This document shows, in pieces, positions 1 to 11,063 of a stretch of DNA of 64,000 nt. The notes below the pieces were generated by a model. It was given only the letters and a program-made list of their open reading frames with translations, made no database searches and had not been told where the DNA came from. The translations under genes were made by a program, and so were the position numbers. The stretch spans positions 310,001 to 374,000 of the forward strand of contig WOGZ01000001.1 of the NCBI GenBank assembly GCA_009733775.1, in the 5' to 3' direction. Position 1 is the first letter of the stretch. Every line of letters begins with the position of its first letter. Source of the DNA: Alectoria sarmentosa. Lineage: Eukaryota > Ascomycota > Lecanoromycetes > Lecanorales > Parmeliaceae.

Positions 1-82
1 ACTAAAAGAGAATGACTCAAAATGTACTCTGTACAGGTCCTGCCCTTCAACGTTCATTGTATCAATATACTCCTAGACGATA

Positions 83-1627
83 ATGGAGAATGAAAAGGAC
101 AGTGCGTGTTTGGAACGGGCCCACTCCTATTCACTAGAAATCTTGCAAAAGCAGTCCATTCCAGTTCTGCCAGAACCGTCCATACTGGAAGACGCCAGGT
201 CTACTCTCCTTCGCAATATTCCAGAGCATGGCCTAGGGATAGCACAGACCACTGCACATCTATTGCAAGACATCACTCCTGCCCTCAATGCGTCAAGCCT
301 CTCTCCAACCTACTATGGCTTCGTTGTGGGAGGTGTTACGCCAGCAGCCAGAGTTGCCGACAGCCTAGTCTCGACTCATGATCAAACTCCCTCACTCCAC
401 CTGCCAGACCAAACGGTGGCCAGTAACGTTGAAGACAAGGCCTTGCGTCTTCTGATGGATCTTCTGCGTTTCGATCAATCTTCGTGGTCAGGAATTTTCA
501 GTACAGGAGCTACGGCGAGTAATGTCCTTGGACTGGCTTGCGGTCGCGAGTATATTCTTAATGAACGCATCAAGAGCCGCTTGGGGCCTGACTCGGAAGA
601 GAGCGTTGGATCTCTCGGCTTGCTCCAAGCCTGTCGTGCAGCCGGCGTGGAAGAAATCGACATTCTTACCACCATGGCACACTCGTCTCTGTTCAAGGCT
701 TCAAGTATACTGGGACTGGGCCGCAATTGCGTTCATGATGTTGGAACATCGGATGGCTGTGTTACCCTTGATCTGCAGAAACTAGAACAGCGTCTGAAGT
801 CGGGTCATCATAACAGTGCTTCGATTGTTGTGATCTCGTGTGGTGAGGTCAACACGGGGTTTTTCGCGACCCACAATCTTGCAGACGTCCAAGCCTTGAG
901 GACGCTTTGTGATAGGTATGGTGCCTGGTTGCATGTCGATGGAGCGTTTGGGCTCTTTGCAAGAATCCTAGATGGGTTGCCCGAGTTCGAAACCGTAGCC
1001 CAAGGTGCTCGAGGTTTAACATTAGCAGACTCAATCGCCGGCGACGGGCACAAGCTACTGAACGTACCCTATGACTGCGGCTTCTTCTTAAGCCGTCACC
1101 CAAGCATCGCTCCGCAGGTCTTTCAGAACCCAAACGCCGCTTATTTGAACACCAAGAACGCAGCGACAGACATGATACAGTCGGCGCTCAATATTGGCAT
1201 AGAGAATTCGCGACGTTTCAGAGGCCTACCGGTTTACGCGACTCTGATGGCTTATGGCCGGCAGGGCTATGCCGAGATGCTGAAGAGACAAATTCGCTTC
1301 GCACGAGCGGTGGCTGCATACCTCTTTGTTCATGCAGATTTCGAACTTCTCCCCAGTGACAATTTTAGAGACAGGGCTAGGATCGATCAAGATATATTCA
1401 TCATCGTATTGTTCAAAGCCAAGAACGAAGCTTTGAACAACACGCTTGCCACGAGAATCAACGCGAGCTCGAAGATGTGTGTGTCGGGGACTGTGTGGGA
1501 TAATTGTCCAGCGAGCCGGATTGCAGTCTCCAATTGGCAAGTTGATCCAGATCGTGACATGAACGTTGTGAGGACAGTTTTTGAGGGCGTGCTAAGTGCA
1601 TGGGCAAAAGAAAGTTCAGAGACTTAG
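83..1627 (+). CDS. PLP-dependent group II (aromatic-amino-acid type) decarboxylase
   Basis: Single-exon gene of 514 aa. It belongs to the pyridoxal-phosphate group II decarboxylases (aromatic-L-amino-acid/tyrosine/glutamate decarboxylase fold), which remove CO2 from an amino acid to give an amine. Visible family marks are SPTYYGFVVGG near residue 75, the substrate/PLP-side segment HVDGAFGLFAR (about 286-296) and the PLP-lysine motif DGHKLLNVPYD with the Schiff-base lysine at about residue 324. Length is normal for the family and no stop or frameshift is seen. The first ATG gives a sensible start 82 nt from the window edge. The HVDxAFG motif has Gly where many homologues have Ala, a mild change. 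The substrate cannot be told from sequence. It is cytosolic by inference, with no signal peptide or membrane segment. Confidence 0.9.
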   Translation: MENEKDSACLERAHSYSLEILQKQSIPVLPEPSILEDARSTLLRNIPEHGLGIAQTTAHLLQDITPALNASSLSPTYYGFVVGGVTPAARVADSLVSTHDQTPSLHLPDQTVASNVEDKALRLLMDLLRFDQSSWSGIFSTGATASNVLGLACGREYILNERIKSRLGPDSEESVGSLGLLQACRAAGVEEIDILTTMAHSSLFKASSILGLGRNCVHDVGTSDGCVTLDLQKLEQRLKSGHHNSASIVVISCGEVNTGFFATHNLADVQALRTLCDRYGAWLHVDGAFGLFARILDGLPEFETVAQGARGLTLADSIAGDGHKLLNVPYDCGFFLSRHPSIAPQVFQNPNAAYLNTKNAATDMIQSALNIGIENSRRFRGLPVYATLMAYGRQGYAEMLKRQIRFARAVAAYLFVHADFELLPSDNFRDRARIDQDIFIIVLFKAKNEALNNTLATRINASSKMCVSGTVWDNCPASRIAVSNWQVDPDRDMNVVRTVFEGVLSAWAKESSET

Positions 1628-2335
1628 GGACTGCTTTGTGTAGGTCTATTGATATAGAAACTCAATCTCAAAAGGCCCGGATGCACACTTGGCCAGGGTT
1701 GTCGGACTTGAATGTCTCGTCTTGACTGGGTTGATGAATTTGTGCATGGTGCCTGAGGCTGACGAGATGAAATGTTTCGATGCCTTGAACTCCACGTCTT
1801 TCTCTATACAAACCGTATGAGTCGAGAGATGCATAGCTTTGGAGACTGCAACGTTCAGCTGATGGACACAGTTCTCTGCGAGGTCTGATAGAGTGGAGCT
1901 ATCCTTCCGGGGTATTCGCTTCCTTTTGTGTAACCATCACTTCTTTTTTGTCTCCATTGCATCCATCTTTTCCTCCAAGGTCGCAACATACGTATGAATT
2001 TTCTGCACCGCCGCTTGAAGAGCCTGCGTGAAAGCAAGACAAATCAGCCTGTGGTCTCGGAAAGAGTAAAGGTGATCTCATTGGAAGTCTATCGACAAGC
2101 CTGACCCGATCTATAGTCTCAGAAATGCATGCTTCGGAATTCTAGCGCCCTCAACCTCTCCCATCATTACTGCCTCGAGTTTTCAGTGAAGAAAACAAGA
2201 AAACCAACGCCCACTGCATGCATGCCAATATGATCGTACAGTCGTTTATCATCGGCCCCCGTAATGATGCAGCGCAATGCAAGGGAATGCCACGCAATGC
2301 CTTGGAAAGCCGCGAGAAGAAATGCATGCATGCGT
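1628..2335. other. intergenic, no gene recognised
   Basis: About 700 nt between the decarboxylase stop and the 3' end of the minus-strand small protein gene. Only short frames without family resemblance or plausible splice joins are present. The stretch near 2210-2330 contains several TGCATGCATG-type palindromic words. Nothing further can be supported. Confidence 0.6.
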
Positions 2336-2750
2336 TTAGACCGCCACACGCTCGTACAGCTCATCAATAGAATCTCTACTGACATAGATATCCTCTGTGA
2401 GCAGCTCGTTCGACACTTTGTACTCCTCTAGGATGTAGTAGTAGGTGCCCGCGCCCGCGAGGGTGGAGCCGAGTAGGAAGCCGAACATTCTGTAGCGCAA
2501 GAAATGAATCAGTCAACCATGGTTATGAAAAAAGCCATCGGAAGGATTGGGGAGTCAAGTTCGATGAGTTATTGACGAGGGTTACACACCCTCCTCTGAA
2601 AGCCCCAAGAGGCTTCCGCGCCGGCATAGATGTGGCAGTCGCGTCTTGCAAGCGAGCTGATGATCGGAAGGTTCTGGAGGTCCGTAGAGGTGAGAGGGCT
2701 GAGGTGTGGCGGAGAGCGCGCAGTGAAGGGGCGAGGATTTTGGAGGACAT
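2336..2750 (-). CDS. small mitochondrial-type single-pass membrane protein, uncharacterised
   Basis: Two exons (2750-2590 and 2489-2336) joined across a 100-nt intron with a GTGTGT donor and CAG acceptor give 104 aa; the join restores frame exactly. The N-terminus is Arg/Ser/Thr rich without acidic residues (MSSKILAPSLRALRH...), typical of a mitochondrial presequence. After it come a glycine-rich hydrophobic segment (MFGFLLGSTLAGAGTYYYIL, residues about 55-74) and an acidic tail. The pattern matches a widespread family of short fungal mitochondrial membrane proteins whose name I cannot give with confidence. An upstream in-frame ATG at 2837 would add 29 residues, but the shorter start preserves the presequence. 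It lies divergent from the MYND gene, with about 390 bp shared upstream DNA. Confidence 0.7.
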
Positions 2751-3140
2751 GGTGAAGGGTGAACTTGGTGTTCTTTGGTCACGACGCGGTAGTTTTGAGG
2801 TTGGAGTGAGGATGTGAAAAGAGGGTGGATCTGACACAGATGTCGAACTTTATGGGCAGGAGGAATGATGCTGGGGATGGAGAATGGGAAGTGTTAGAAA
2901 TGCCTCGTGCTCTTCCATTATTAGGGCAGCGGCGATCAGGGGACTTCCGCGCTAGTCTATATTTGGATTGATTTCGTCTATACTCTGTACTAGTACAGGG
3001 GTATGTAACCCTTTTCTCTAAAAGCTTCTTTCTGCCTCTCTTCCTCTTTCCGTCTCCCATCCATTGTCTTCCCCACCGGTATCTACTGAACCAATCACTC
3101 TACATAAAAGCAACGGCAACGAGCCCAAATCACATCGGTC

Positions 3141-4036
3141 ATGAAGCCCCAGATTCTCCTGCTTCAACTAGGCGAGGAGTATCAAAAAGACAACTTCAAT
3201 GATCTTTACACCAGCCTCTGCACCAAGATTGAAGAGCACTACACGGTCATCAAGACAACTGCCTTGACAACGGAGCGTCTGGCGCGCTCAGAAGCTATTA
3301 TTGTCACTGACGGTGGCCTTTCCAAAGAGAAGTGCAAGAACCTTCAAATCAGGCTTTCAGAATATGCAAAAGGTGGGGGTACACTCATTTTCGCCTGTCT
3401 GTTCACCAGCTTCGTTTGGGGCCCCGATTTTAACGCCATGTGTCGGAATATGGAATTGACCTGGGGCTGGGGGGACTATCATCGCACGGACTTTGTGTTG
3501 AATCCTGCTTTCGCACCTGTCTTTGGCAAGGAGATTTTCAAGACGCTCGAGCAGTCATACAGCATGAAGGCTGTGCAATTGGCCAATGTTGGCGCTGCCG
3601 CGAAGGTCTACGTTCCAACGGAGGATTCGCGGGTTCAGTCTTTCGTTTTTCCGCCAGACAGGGTCGACACGGCACAGACTCCAGCGGTTTGGCAGAAGCA
3701 TGGGCAGGGTTACATCGCTTTCGTCGGTGATGTGAATAGAGAGAGTGGTTCTCAAGCTCTGATTATGGCTATGCTTAGTAAGCGGCTGGCATTCTTCGCG
3801 CTGATTGTGATGCTATGCTAAGCTGGATAGATACCGCTGCAATAGGGGGCACACGCCAAGGTTGGGTAGACGAATTTGCGGATCTCCCCGCGCTGGTGTC
3901 AGGCTGCGAGGTATGCGGTAGGGATACTCCAGTCAAGAAGTGCGCGTGCTGTAGGGGTGTGCAGTACTGTTCTGTTGATTGCCAGAAGGCGGATTGGAAG
4001 TCTCACAAGGCGCTGTGCCAGAAAACAGCGTCATAG
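3141..4036 (+). CDS. MYND zinc-finger protein with Rossmann-like N-terminal domain
   Basis: Two exons (3141-3777, 3831-4036) with a 53-nt intron (GTAAGC donor, GATAG acceptor) encode 280 aa. The C-terminus holds a complete MYND finger beginning CEVCGRDTPVKKCACC and continuing with VQYCSVDCQ, WKSHKALC: all seven Cys and the His are in place. The first 210 residues show alternating strand/helix character (ILLLQLGEEYQKDN, SEAIIVTDGG, GGGTLIFACLF) resembling a glutamine-amidotransferase/ThuA-like Rossmann fold, but without a recognisable catalytic triad. MYND fingers usually bind proline-rich partner peptides, so a protein-interaction role is likely; the exact function is unknown. Without the splice the first frame ends at 3821 before the finger, so the intron is required. 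Confidence 0.8.
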
Positions 4037-4379
4037 ACAGCGCTAGCAATGTCGAGTACACGTGTATCATAGGTATGTGAGCCATGCAGTGAATGAAACA
4101 TGGTATATGACAGCTTCTGTGTGATTCATAGTCTTTGAAATTTGGAAGAACGGGAGCCCAGGATCAATTCTTCACAACAACGAACGTCCTTCCAAGGTCA
4201 TTCTGTGCTGTAGTATGGATGGATGGATGCTGAGGATTCTCAGGTAGTGTTCATCAGCTTTGACTATTTTGCCCCTCAATAGATGTAGATGACCCGGTGT
4301 TTGAGCTACTCTCCGAGCCTTGCCAACCGGCAGCGGCTTTTCCCGCCCGCAATGGAGGTCCCCTATGACTTCTAGAGAG
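4037..4379. other. intergenic
   Basis: Short stretch between the MYND gene and the 3' end of the decayed transferase gene. It contains a small GGAT repeat near 4217. No gene seen. Confidence 0.5.
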
Positions 4380-5131
4380 GTTTACAGCTCCTGAGACCTT
4401 GGAGGCACCCTGGCGCCGAAAGGCATCTCTTCCTTCACATGCCTTCACGATTCGTCCAGTCGTTGGACAGCCAAATCTTTTATCAAACCTCATGCCACGA
4501 CTGGAATCCCCATCTATCATTGGCACCAATCACATATCAGCCATCGAAATCTCATCTCCAACCATGATTTCCCAGCTGATTTCTTTGCTATGCCATCGTA
4601 GACCTTCGCGTTCCTCACGAGCATGCGAATTGTCCAAGTTTGCTTGATTTTTTTCCGGATCTCTCCATCATCGACATGACACGGGTTGCCCTTCAAAAAA
4701 AGCGAGCCCTCTCGAGTCCTTTTGAAGACATTTCAGTTGATTCAATATTGAGGACTCGAGAGCTCTACAAAGGCTACCGTCACAGGCCACCAGCCAGTAG
4801 TGCAACATCATGGACTCTACAGCGCGCAGCCATATCAGTCACAGGAGGTATCAGACGCAGGCCCACGGAGTAGGATCCTTCGAGGAGTCTGACATGCCGA
4901 ACGGTTGAGTTAGAACAGGGACTCGCCGTTCCAATAATGAGCCTCGAGGGTCGACACTGTAGCGTTCGCATTCTTCTTAAAGTAACTTCTTTTTCTGTAC
5001 GCTCCTCCGACGAGCGTGTATTCCACGATTTCCAGAGGTATGTTTTTGAGGGAGGCATCAATGCGGACGTGGGCGCTGCAATTGGAGAGCTGACGACTGT
5101 AGAGTACGAGCCTGAAGGGGGGAAGAGCCAT
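4380..5131 (-). pseudogene. glutathione transferase zeta / maleylacetoacetate isomerase-like pseudogene
   Basis: Read on the minus strand, three pieces of one family appear in order but in different frames. From 5131: an N-terminal thioredoxin-fold start with SNCSAHVRIDASLKNIPLE and YFKKNANATVSTLEAHYWNG, ending at a stop near 4910. From about 4900: RLIPPVTDMAARCRVHDVAL, typical of the middle of maleylacetoacetate isomerases. From about 4570: VGDEISMAD followed by a stop (TGA), then LVP and a C-terminal helix with RFDKRFGCPT. These are hallmark segments of GST-zeta enzymes of tyrosine catabolism. At least one frameshift and several stops interrupt them, and the catalytic SSC-type motif is reduced to SNC. 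No splice scheme rescues the frame. Flanking DNA is AT rich. It is a clear relic, with boundaries approximate. Confidence 0.8.
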
Positions 5132-7121
5132 TGAGGCTTCCCATGATTGGAATTGGCCGCGTTCAGTCTACTATAGCGTTGATGCAAATCCATGAGCTGT
5201 AAGAGGTTGTCAATAGAATGGTTGTCGGAGCGGGCCGAATGAGGCGACCACACTCTTGGAGTGGGAGGCGTATTTAGCGTATGCACAAAGCGCTAGAACA
5301 TCGCACACACACGAACTACCTTGAAACCAATTTACGAAATTTCCGCTCACGCAATTTAATTGGAAAGCTTGCTTTCTTCATGGTCAAAAGTTATGTAAGA
5401 AATGTTCTATATGCTTAAAACAAGGTTCTACCAATCAAACCTTCAGAATTCACGATTTTCAAGCTAAAACACACCTTATTTCTTCATTTTTGATCTAAAC
5501 GCGGGTACGTCCCAAACAGGTCACTCCATAAGGCTGAACCTCGAACATCAACTTCTTACATTCTATTCTTTCTTATTCCCTTCGTGTCACATACAATATA
5601 ATAATAAATAAAGTTATAGATTCGAATACGTGCTTTCGAATGATGTTGTTTTCATGAAATTTGATCATGTGGATCAGAACTTTTATGATAAATGAGATCT
5701 TTTTTTTAACCCTCTCTTTCCCTCCGGAGCTCTTTCAGGGCTCTCCGAGGGCTTTTGTCGAAGGGGCTGTCGAAGCAAGCTCGAAGTCTCATATATCACA
5801 CATCATGTATCATTATCATAATTTCGAGTTTGCGAGGACAGCCCCTCCGATAGGAGCTCTCGGAGAGCCCTCGGAGAGCCTCCGTAGGGAAAGAAGGGTT
5901 TCGGGGGTTTCCCCCGAGCGTAAAAAGAACAAGTACTATGTACTGTAATGTAGAGACTTTCAAGCTTTCCACTTCTGGGAAGCCCGCGCCCCCAGCACAT
6001 ATTTTCCATACTGAGCATTTCAGTGATACATTCATATTATGATTTGCTTCTAAACTTAAAGCGTTTTAAAGACGTCGAACAATATTTATTTTATAAGTAT
6101 GAAAATTATATTTAATATCATTGTATTTAATATTGTTATTGTTACGGAACTCCGGAGAGTTGCCAAGACATCTGATAAGATAAGGCTAGTACGGCCTTGG
6201 CACATAGCACATAGATAGCATCATCTTTACACACCACATATGAATATTGCCCCAGTCATTATTGTTCCTTGACATTTATCTAACATACATGATCTCGATA
6301 TCGAAATGGCGACTTTCTACTCCTCGATGTACATACCGTCGAACACCACACCACGAGAAGCATCAGCACTCGCGTAAACGGGTGAGCTGCTACCTGATGC
6401 TTCCATCGCGCCCAACAAACTGCCACAACTTCCCCCAACGCCATCCGGACCGAGTCGTGACGCGCAAACACAAAGGCTCACATGCCCTCACAAACGTTCG
6501 CGCGAGCGTAGAGCTTTTGCTCACTCTTGGCCCCTTCGGCGAACCTTTTGACGAATGAGACAATGCCACCACCACGGCGGGGATGTAATCGTTAATGCGA
6601 GCGGTACTGCTTTTCTTCTTTCACAGTGGCAGCGTTACTAAAAAGTGATGGCATCAGTGTTAACGGGCTTGATGGTTTACGATGGGAGATCAATTATTGC
6701 ACAATGGGATATTCCAGTTGGGACTCACGGTCGTGAAATATCAATAAATGTAGCGATGTATGCTAATGGAACTGATGATATATATAGAGCATTTACAATA
6801 ATCTGAGGTAACAACCTTCGTCGCACGCACACGCCAAGAAATCCCAAAACCTTGTAAAGTAGCATCAGTCTGTCAATACCATTTCAAATCAATTACTCTG
6901 ACCACCAAAACCTCTGCAATCTAGTAACATCCACAACTTATAACTCCAAAGTCTCTGCGTCAGATAGCCCAATGTGGAGTCATCCGGTATTCCTGAACCC
7001 AGGGTGTGCGACAAATTCTGTCACGCCTCTGCAAACTTCAGGATTTGATCGGCTTTACCTTCAGCTTACAATCTCTAACACGGGAACGAGCAGTCCATTT
7101 GATTCTCCTGCATTGGCTTAG
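5132..7121. other. AT-rich gene-poor region
   Basis: About 2 kb without a supportable gene. From about 5300 to 6250 the DNA is strongly AT rich with long A/T words, and a large foldback repeat sits at 5.7-5.9 kb. Small frames at 6.25-6.58 kb show no family resemblance. Composition is compatible with old, mutated repeat DNA. Confidence 0.6.
5710..5898. repeat. 75-bp imperfect inverted repeat (foldback element)
   Basis: The left arm at about 5710-5787 (beginning CCTCTCTTTCCCTCCGGAGC) is matched by the reverse complement of the right arm at about 5821-5898 (beginning CCTTCTTTCCCTACGGAGGC). Shared blocks include GGGCTCTCCGAG, GGAGC/AGCTC, GAAGGGGCTGTC and CTCGAA. The spacer is about 33 nt of AT-rich sequence. 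The arms are GC rich inside AT-rich surroundings, so they stand out. It looks like a MITE-like or foldback element, or a strong hairpin; no transposase is nearby. Confidence 0.75.
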
Positions 7122-8903
7122 TCACTTCTTTTCAAAAAAAAGTCAAAAAGAGAGAGAGAGAGAGGAGAAAAAGAAAAGGATATAGACGTAGAATGACAAG
7201 ACATACCGCATTAGTATCTCCATACCTACTCCCACACACAGGACCGTCTTTAGGATTCCACCCACCATTGCTGCAAGTAGCGCTCCCACTCGTAGTCCTA
7301 CTCGTCCACGACAGCGATCCATAGGTAAACTGCACGTAATCGCCCTCATGTTCTCCCACAATGACCAGCGGAAGCGGAAGCTTGCTCGTGAAAGAATACG
7401 GATCCGAACTGTTGATCGGATCGCCCAGCGGATTAGTGGTAGGATCGGTCTGCGTGTCTCCGATGTCATTTTTGTCATTATCCAGCATTTTGACAATGGC
7501 GAACAAGTTGCTGCTGTCCTTCGCGCAGTCTTGCCGTTCCTGGAGATGGAAGGAACAGGTTCCCGTGGCGTAAGCTGGAGGGGCAGCGACGGGAGTAGGA
7601 GTTGGCGAGGACGCGGCAGGTGCGGTTGTAGCTGGGGCAGGTGGGGGAGCCACCAGTGGACGGATCTCAGTGATGCTGCAGAGATTCATGAAGTAAAGCT
7701 CTGCGATAGTGATGAGTCTTTAACGTGCCGCAACTTCCGGGGCTTGCAAAAGACTTACCGGTGGCGGCGGCTGCGTAGCTCTCGGCATTATAGTCTGGAC
7801 TTGTGATGCTGCTATCGGCTTGGTATTGTTGTAACCAATTTCTCGCACCGGAAAGTTCACATTGTGTTTGGGCGTCGTCGGTGCCGTGGCGCCCTATATC
7901 GTTGCCTTCGGTAGGTGCTTGGAGGCCGGCTTGGTTGCCAAGGGAATCAAGATGGGTGAGCTCGTGCAGGATAGTGGTTCCTGTAACCATCAGCACGACG
8001 GAGATGTGGTCTCATTGAATGTGCAGCTGACCAGCGTTAGCATAAAATTGACAGACCCTCCTGCTGCTGCCTTGATTATTTTTGCCACACCAGCCAGAGT
8101 TAGAGCCACTATTATCTCGATATGGCACCCCAGCTTGCTTGGTTGAGTCATACAGCAAATACCTTGTCGAAGGTGCGGTCCAGAAAGGTGTGCAGATGTT
8201 AATCACCTTTTGGTCGGTGGGACCACCAGCAGTGGCATCCGTGACCGCGGCACTTTAAACAATGTACCGTGAGCATCGTTATGAGACTAGGGTTGACGGT
8301 CTGTACTTACGAATCACCTGAGGCACAAGCTGGTGTAGTCCCAGAACATTCGAATTGAATGTTGAAGTATTGAGGAGTACTACCTGTAACAGCTGACATC
8401 ATGTTCTTGAAGTGAGTGTACTGAATGTCGGTGTTGTCACCACCAAAATAGTGAGTGAACCTAGGAACCATGTTATGGTCTGCTCCTTGAATGCTTTTCC
8501 CGTACACGACTTACGCTAGGCTACTCTCTCCAATGTTGGCAGCCGCATCAGCGAGCGTTACCGCATCTGCATATGCCTGTTGAAGAACGCTCTGCATGGT
8601 AGGAAACCCATTGCTTGGTTGGTAACCACTGTTGGCTGGGGGTGCGTTATTGCAGTTGGCATCGTATGTCACCACACCCGATCTCTTCGACAAATCTCTT
8701 CCCCATAAATCATTGCTCAGAGTTTCTGCTTGTGTATGTCCATCGCGCCCTCTGCGTACTCGTTTTTGGGTCACGGCGCTTCCCGTAGCAACAGGTTCGA
8801 AGTTGCATACGGTGGGGGTGTTATGAGCGTTGCTGGTTCTATCAGCTACTACCAAAGGCAGGCAGTAAAATAAGCCTAGGGCTAGAAGGGAGAGAGACTG
8901 CAT
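7122..8903 (-). CDS. secreted zinc metalloprotease (HELTH, M35/aspzincin-like)
   Basis: Six exons on the minus strand: 8903-8515, 8460-8311, 8252-8032, 7980-7759, 7700-7207 and a last one ending at 7122. Introns are 51-80 nt; the third has a weak GTCAGC donor, the others GTAAGT or GTATGT. The first 20 residues form a signal peptide (MQSLSLLALGLFYCLPLVVA), followed by dibasic KR sites suited to Kex2 processing. The zinc site is HELTH at the start of exon 4, followed by a GTDD segment and the SPDYNAESYAAAAT block seen in fungal lysine-specific/aspzincin-like endopeptidases. A proline/alanine linker leads to a Cys-containing C-terminal part. An in-frame 54-nt stretch in exon 3 could be a further intron. 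An extracellular protease, possibly for nutrition or host interaction. The last exon is only a codon or two. Confidence 0.8.
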
Positions 8904-10338
8904 GATGAGGATATTCAGATTGAACGCTTTGTCAAGATGTTCCGATGATTTGGCACAAAACAAAAGAGCGTCACAGGCAATACTTATATAATTCTACGAC
9001 TTGGAGTCGTACGTCTATTAGCACAGCTGACTGTTGAAAGGTTCTCCGGGGCCCGAGCTGAGTTACGACCATCTTGAAACGAAAATGACAGCCAGAAGGA
9101 TGCGCGAGGCGAGCTTTGCAATTGTTCAGGATCACGTACGCGGCTTGATAGAGACGGAGCCGTGATTGAATGAAGGGGCACACGATCATGAAATGAGAGG
9201 AGGCGAAGGGCAGGAACAGAAAGGCAGAAATAGCAGGGCAGACACAAGGAAGCGAGACATAGGAGGTGGCGTGCTGGTGAAAGACTTGTCCTGTGAGCAT
9301 ACCGATCAGACGTCTAATCTCCTTCGAGATGGTTTCCGCCACCAAAAGGGTTGGCGATAGGATGAGCTGAATGGACTTTAGTGTACCATGCAAAGTATAA
9401 TTCTCATCAACAGAAGATTATTGGAATTCTGGTAGGGCAGATATACGCCTCATAACGTATAGCAAAGCGAGAAATAGAGCTTCAAGGAGAACATGGGCGT
9501 ATGTGGACTTGACCAGCTCAAACCACTCACGATGGACCAGCCAGCGAACGGCGATAGGCGCAGCAACGCGGCACACTTTCAGCTTAGGTTATTTTGGATA
9601 CAAAACAAACGGTATGGCACGGTTTTATCTATCTGAAGGAACGGGAAACGGGTCTGCCTTGATTCGGCTGAAGACATAAGCAGGAGGACTTTGAATGATC
9701 AGCGGGCACAAGGGCATTCAACGAAGGTCCTAGATCGATTGAATTGATCATACGGCTTTCGCTATAGTTAGATGCAAAATCGTTCCGGGGTCTGTTGTCA
9801 TTATCGCTCAAGAGGCAGAATAAGATCTCCCAGTTTAAAGGTACGGAAAATATTCGGACGGGCTGACATTTTAAATCTCCGAGGGCTGAGCATATGACCT
9901 GTGACAACGCAAGCATGTAAGCATAAGCTTGGTCAATACGACGCATCTCCTTCATGCAGCAGCCGTACTATTGATGGACAAGGTAGTTACCTACGCCTCT
10001 TTTAAGGAATCGAATTGCAAACGAAGACCTGAGGTGGAAATGAAAGGGAGAGTGCTAGTAAAGGTGGTGATGGCGGTGATGATACTTTAGGGGTGACGAG
10101 GGGTAGTGAAAGGGGTGGTGATGGGGAATGGTAATACCGTATCTATTTAATGCGTTGTAATGACATAAGCAGCGGACGTCGTAGGATGCGACGTGGGACC
10201 TCAAAATTACCTAGCCTCCGTGTCTTCGCAACATCACTTCACACCTCTTGTAACAACTTTCACACACCAACAGCTGACGCAGTTTGCGAGGTTTGCCTTC
10301 ACGTCTAGGCGTCAGAATTGCACGGCTGAATTGGAAGC
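8904..10338. other. intergenic, no gene recognised
   Basis: About 1.4 kb between the protease start and the next plus-strand gene. Frames up to about 140 codons occur on both strands, but none shows a family motif or consistent splice extension. The first few hundred bases should contain the protease promoter. A simple-repeat stretch of GGTGATG-type words lies near 10065-10130. Confidence 0.5.
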
Positions 10339-11063
10339 ATGACGGGTCGAGGAGATGGTCGTCTTTTCCACCCGTACGTGCCAGTCGATAACTATCAATT
10401 ACAGAAGTCAGTTTGACGAATATATACAGGTCCACAAATCCTGTAGTAAAGCTAGGCCTTACTCTTACTACGTCCTCGCCGACGCTGGACCCTTCCTCCC
10501 CATCCCCCTTCTACATCATTGTAACCGCTCATATCCTCACAACCCCGCGCCCTAAATCTCCCATCACCCTCGCCACTCATCTCAACGCTCTCGGTAGCCT
10601 TAGCAATCGCTCCTTCAACAATATTGTCTGCATATCTTCCGAGACGGAGAATCAAAAGCACATTGAGATATGGCCACGTGGCTGGCCTCATTATATCTGG
10701 GATGCAGACAACTTGCGTGATAGTTGGGACTTTGTGACAGTGCCCGTGAATGGGATATTGGAGATTAGGCATCAGGTGGACGTGGCAAAGATAGTAGAGG
10801 CCCGATTAAAAGCAGGAGAGAGATATCGGGCTTCACTCACAAATAAGTGTCTAGGGACAAGGTGGTGGGCGTTTGGATCGTTGGATGAATTTGATGGTGT
10901 GAGATTCAGACAATGGAGCAAAGGAGAGGAAGGGGAAGGGGAAGGGGAAGGGGAAGGTATAGATCATGAAGGGAGATATCTTATAGGTGAAGTTCCAGAT
11001 GACCTAGCTTTTGTGATTGAAGGCGAGACGGTGGACTTTGAAATAGAGCAAACGGTCAATTAA
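10339..11063 (+). CDS. hypothetical fungal protein
   Basis: Proposed two exons, 10339-10373 and 10430-11063, with a 56-nt intron (GTACGT donor, ATACAG acceptor); together 222 aa. The join is chosen because the main frame has no ATG near its start, and this small first exon restores frame exactly. Composition is Thr/Pro/Ser rich at the N-terminus with beta-strand-like repeats (LGLTLTTSS), then WPRGWPHYIWD and a Trp-rich core. No domain recognised. An acidic Gly/Glu repeat near residue 180 is encoded by a pure GGGGAA microsatellite (about 10928-10957), which makes length variation there likely. Similar short lineage-specific proteins are common in Pezizomycotina; function unknown. Confidence 0.6.

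Noticed and set aside
6247..6575. Overlapping 60-100 codon frames on both strands
   Set aside because: No motif, no splice extension, and codon composition does not favour either strand.
8971..9393. 140-codon minus-strand frame with hydrophobic stretches upstream of the protease
   Set aside because: No ATG-led family match; it overlaps the likely protease promoter and looks like chance.
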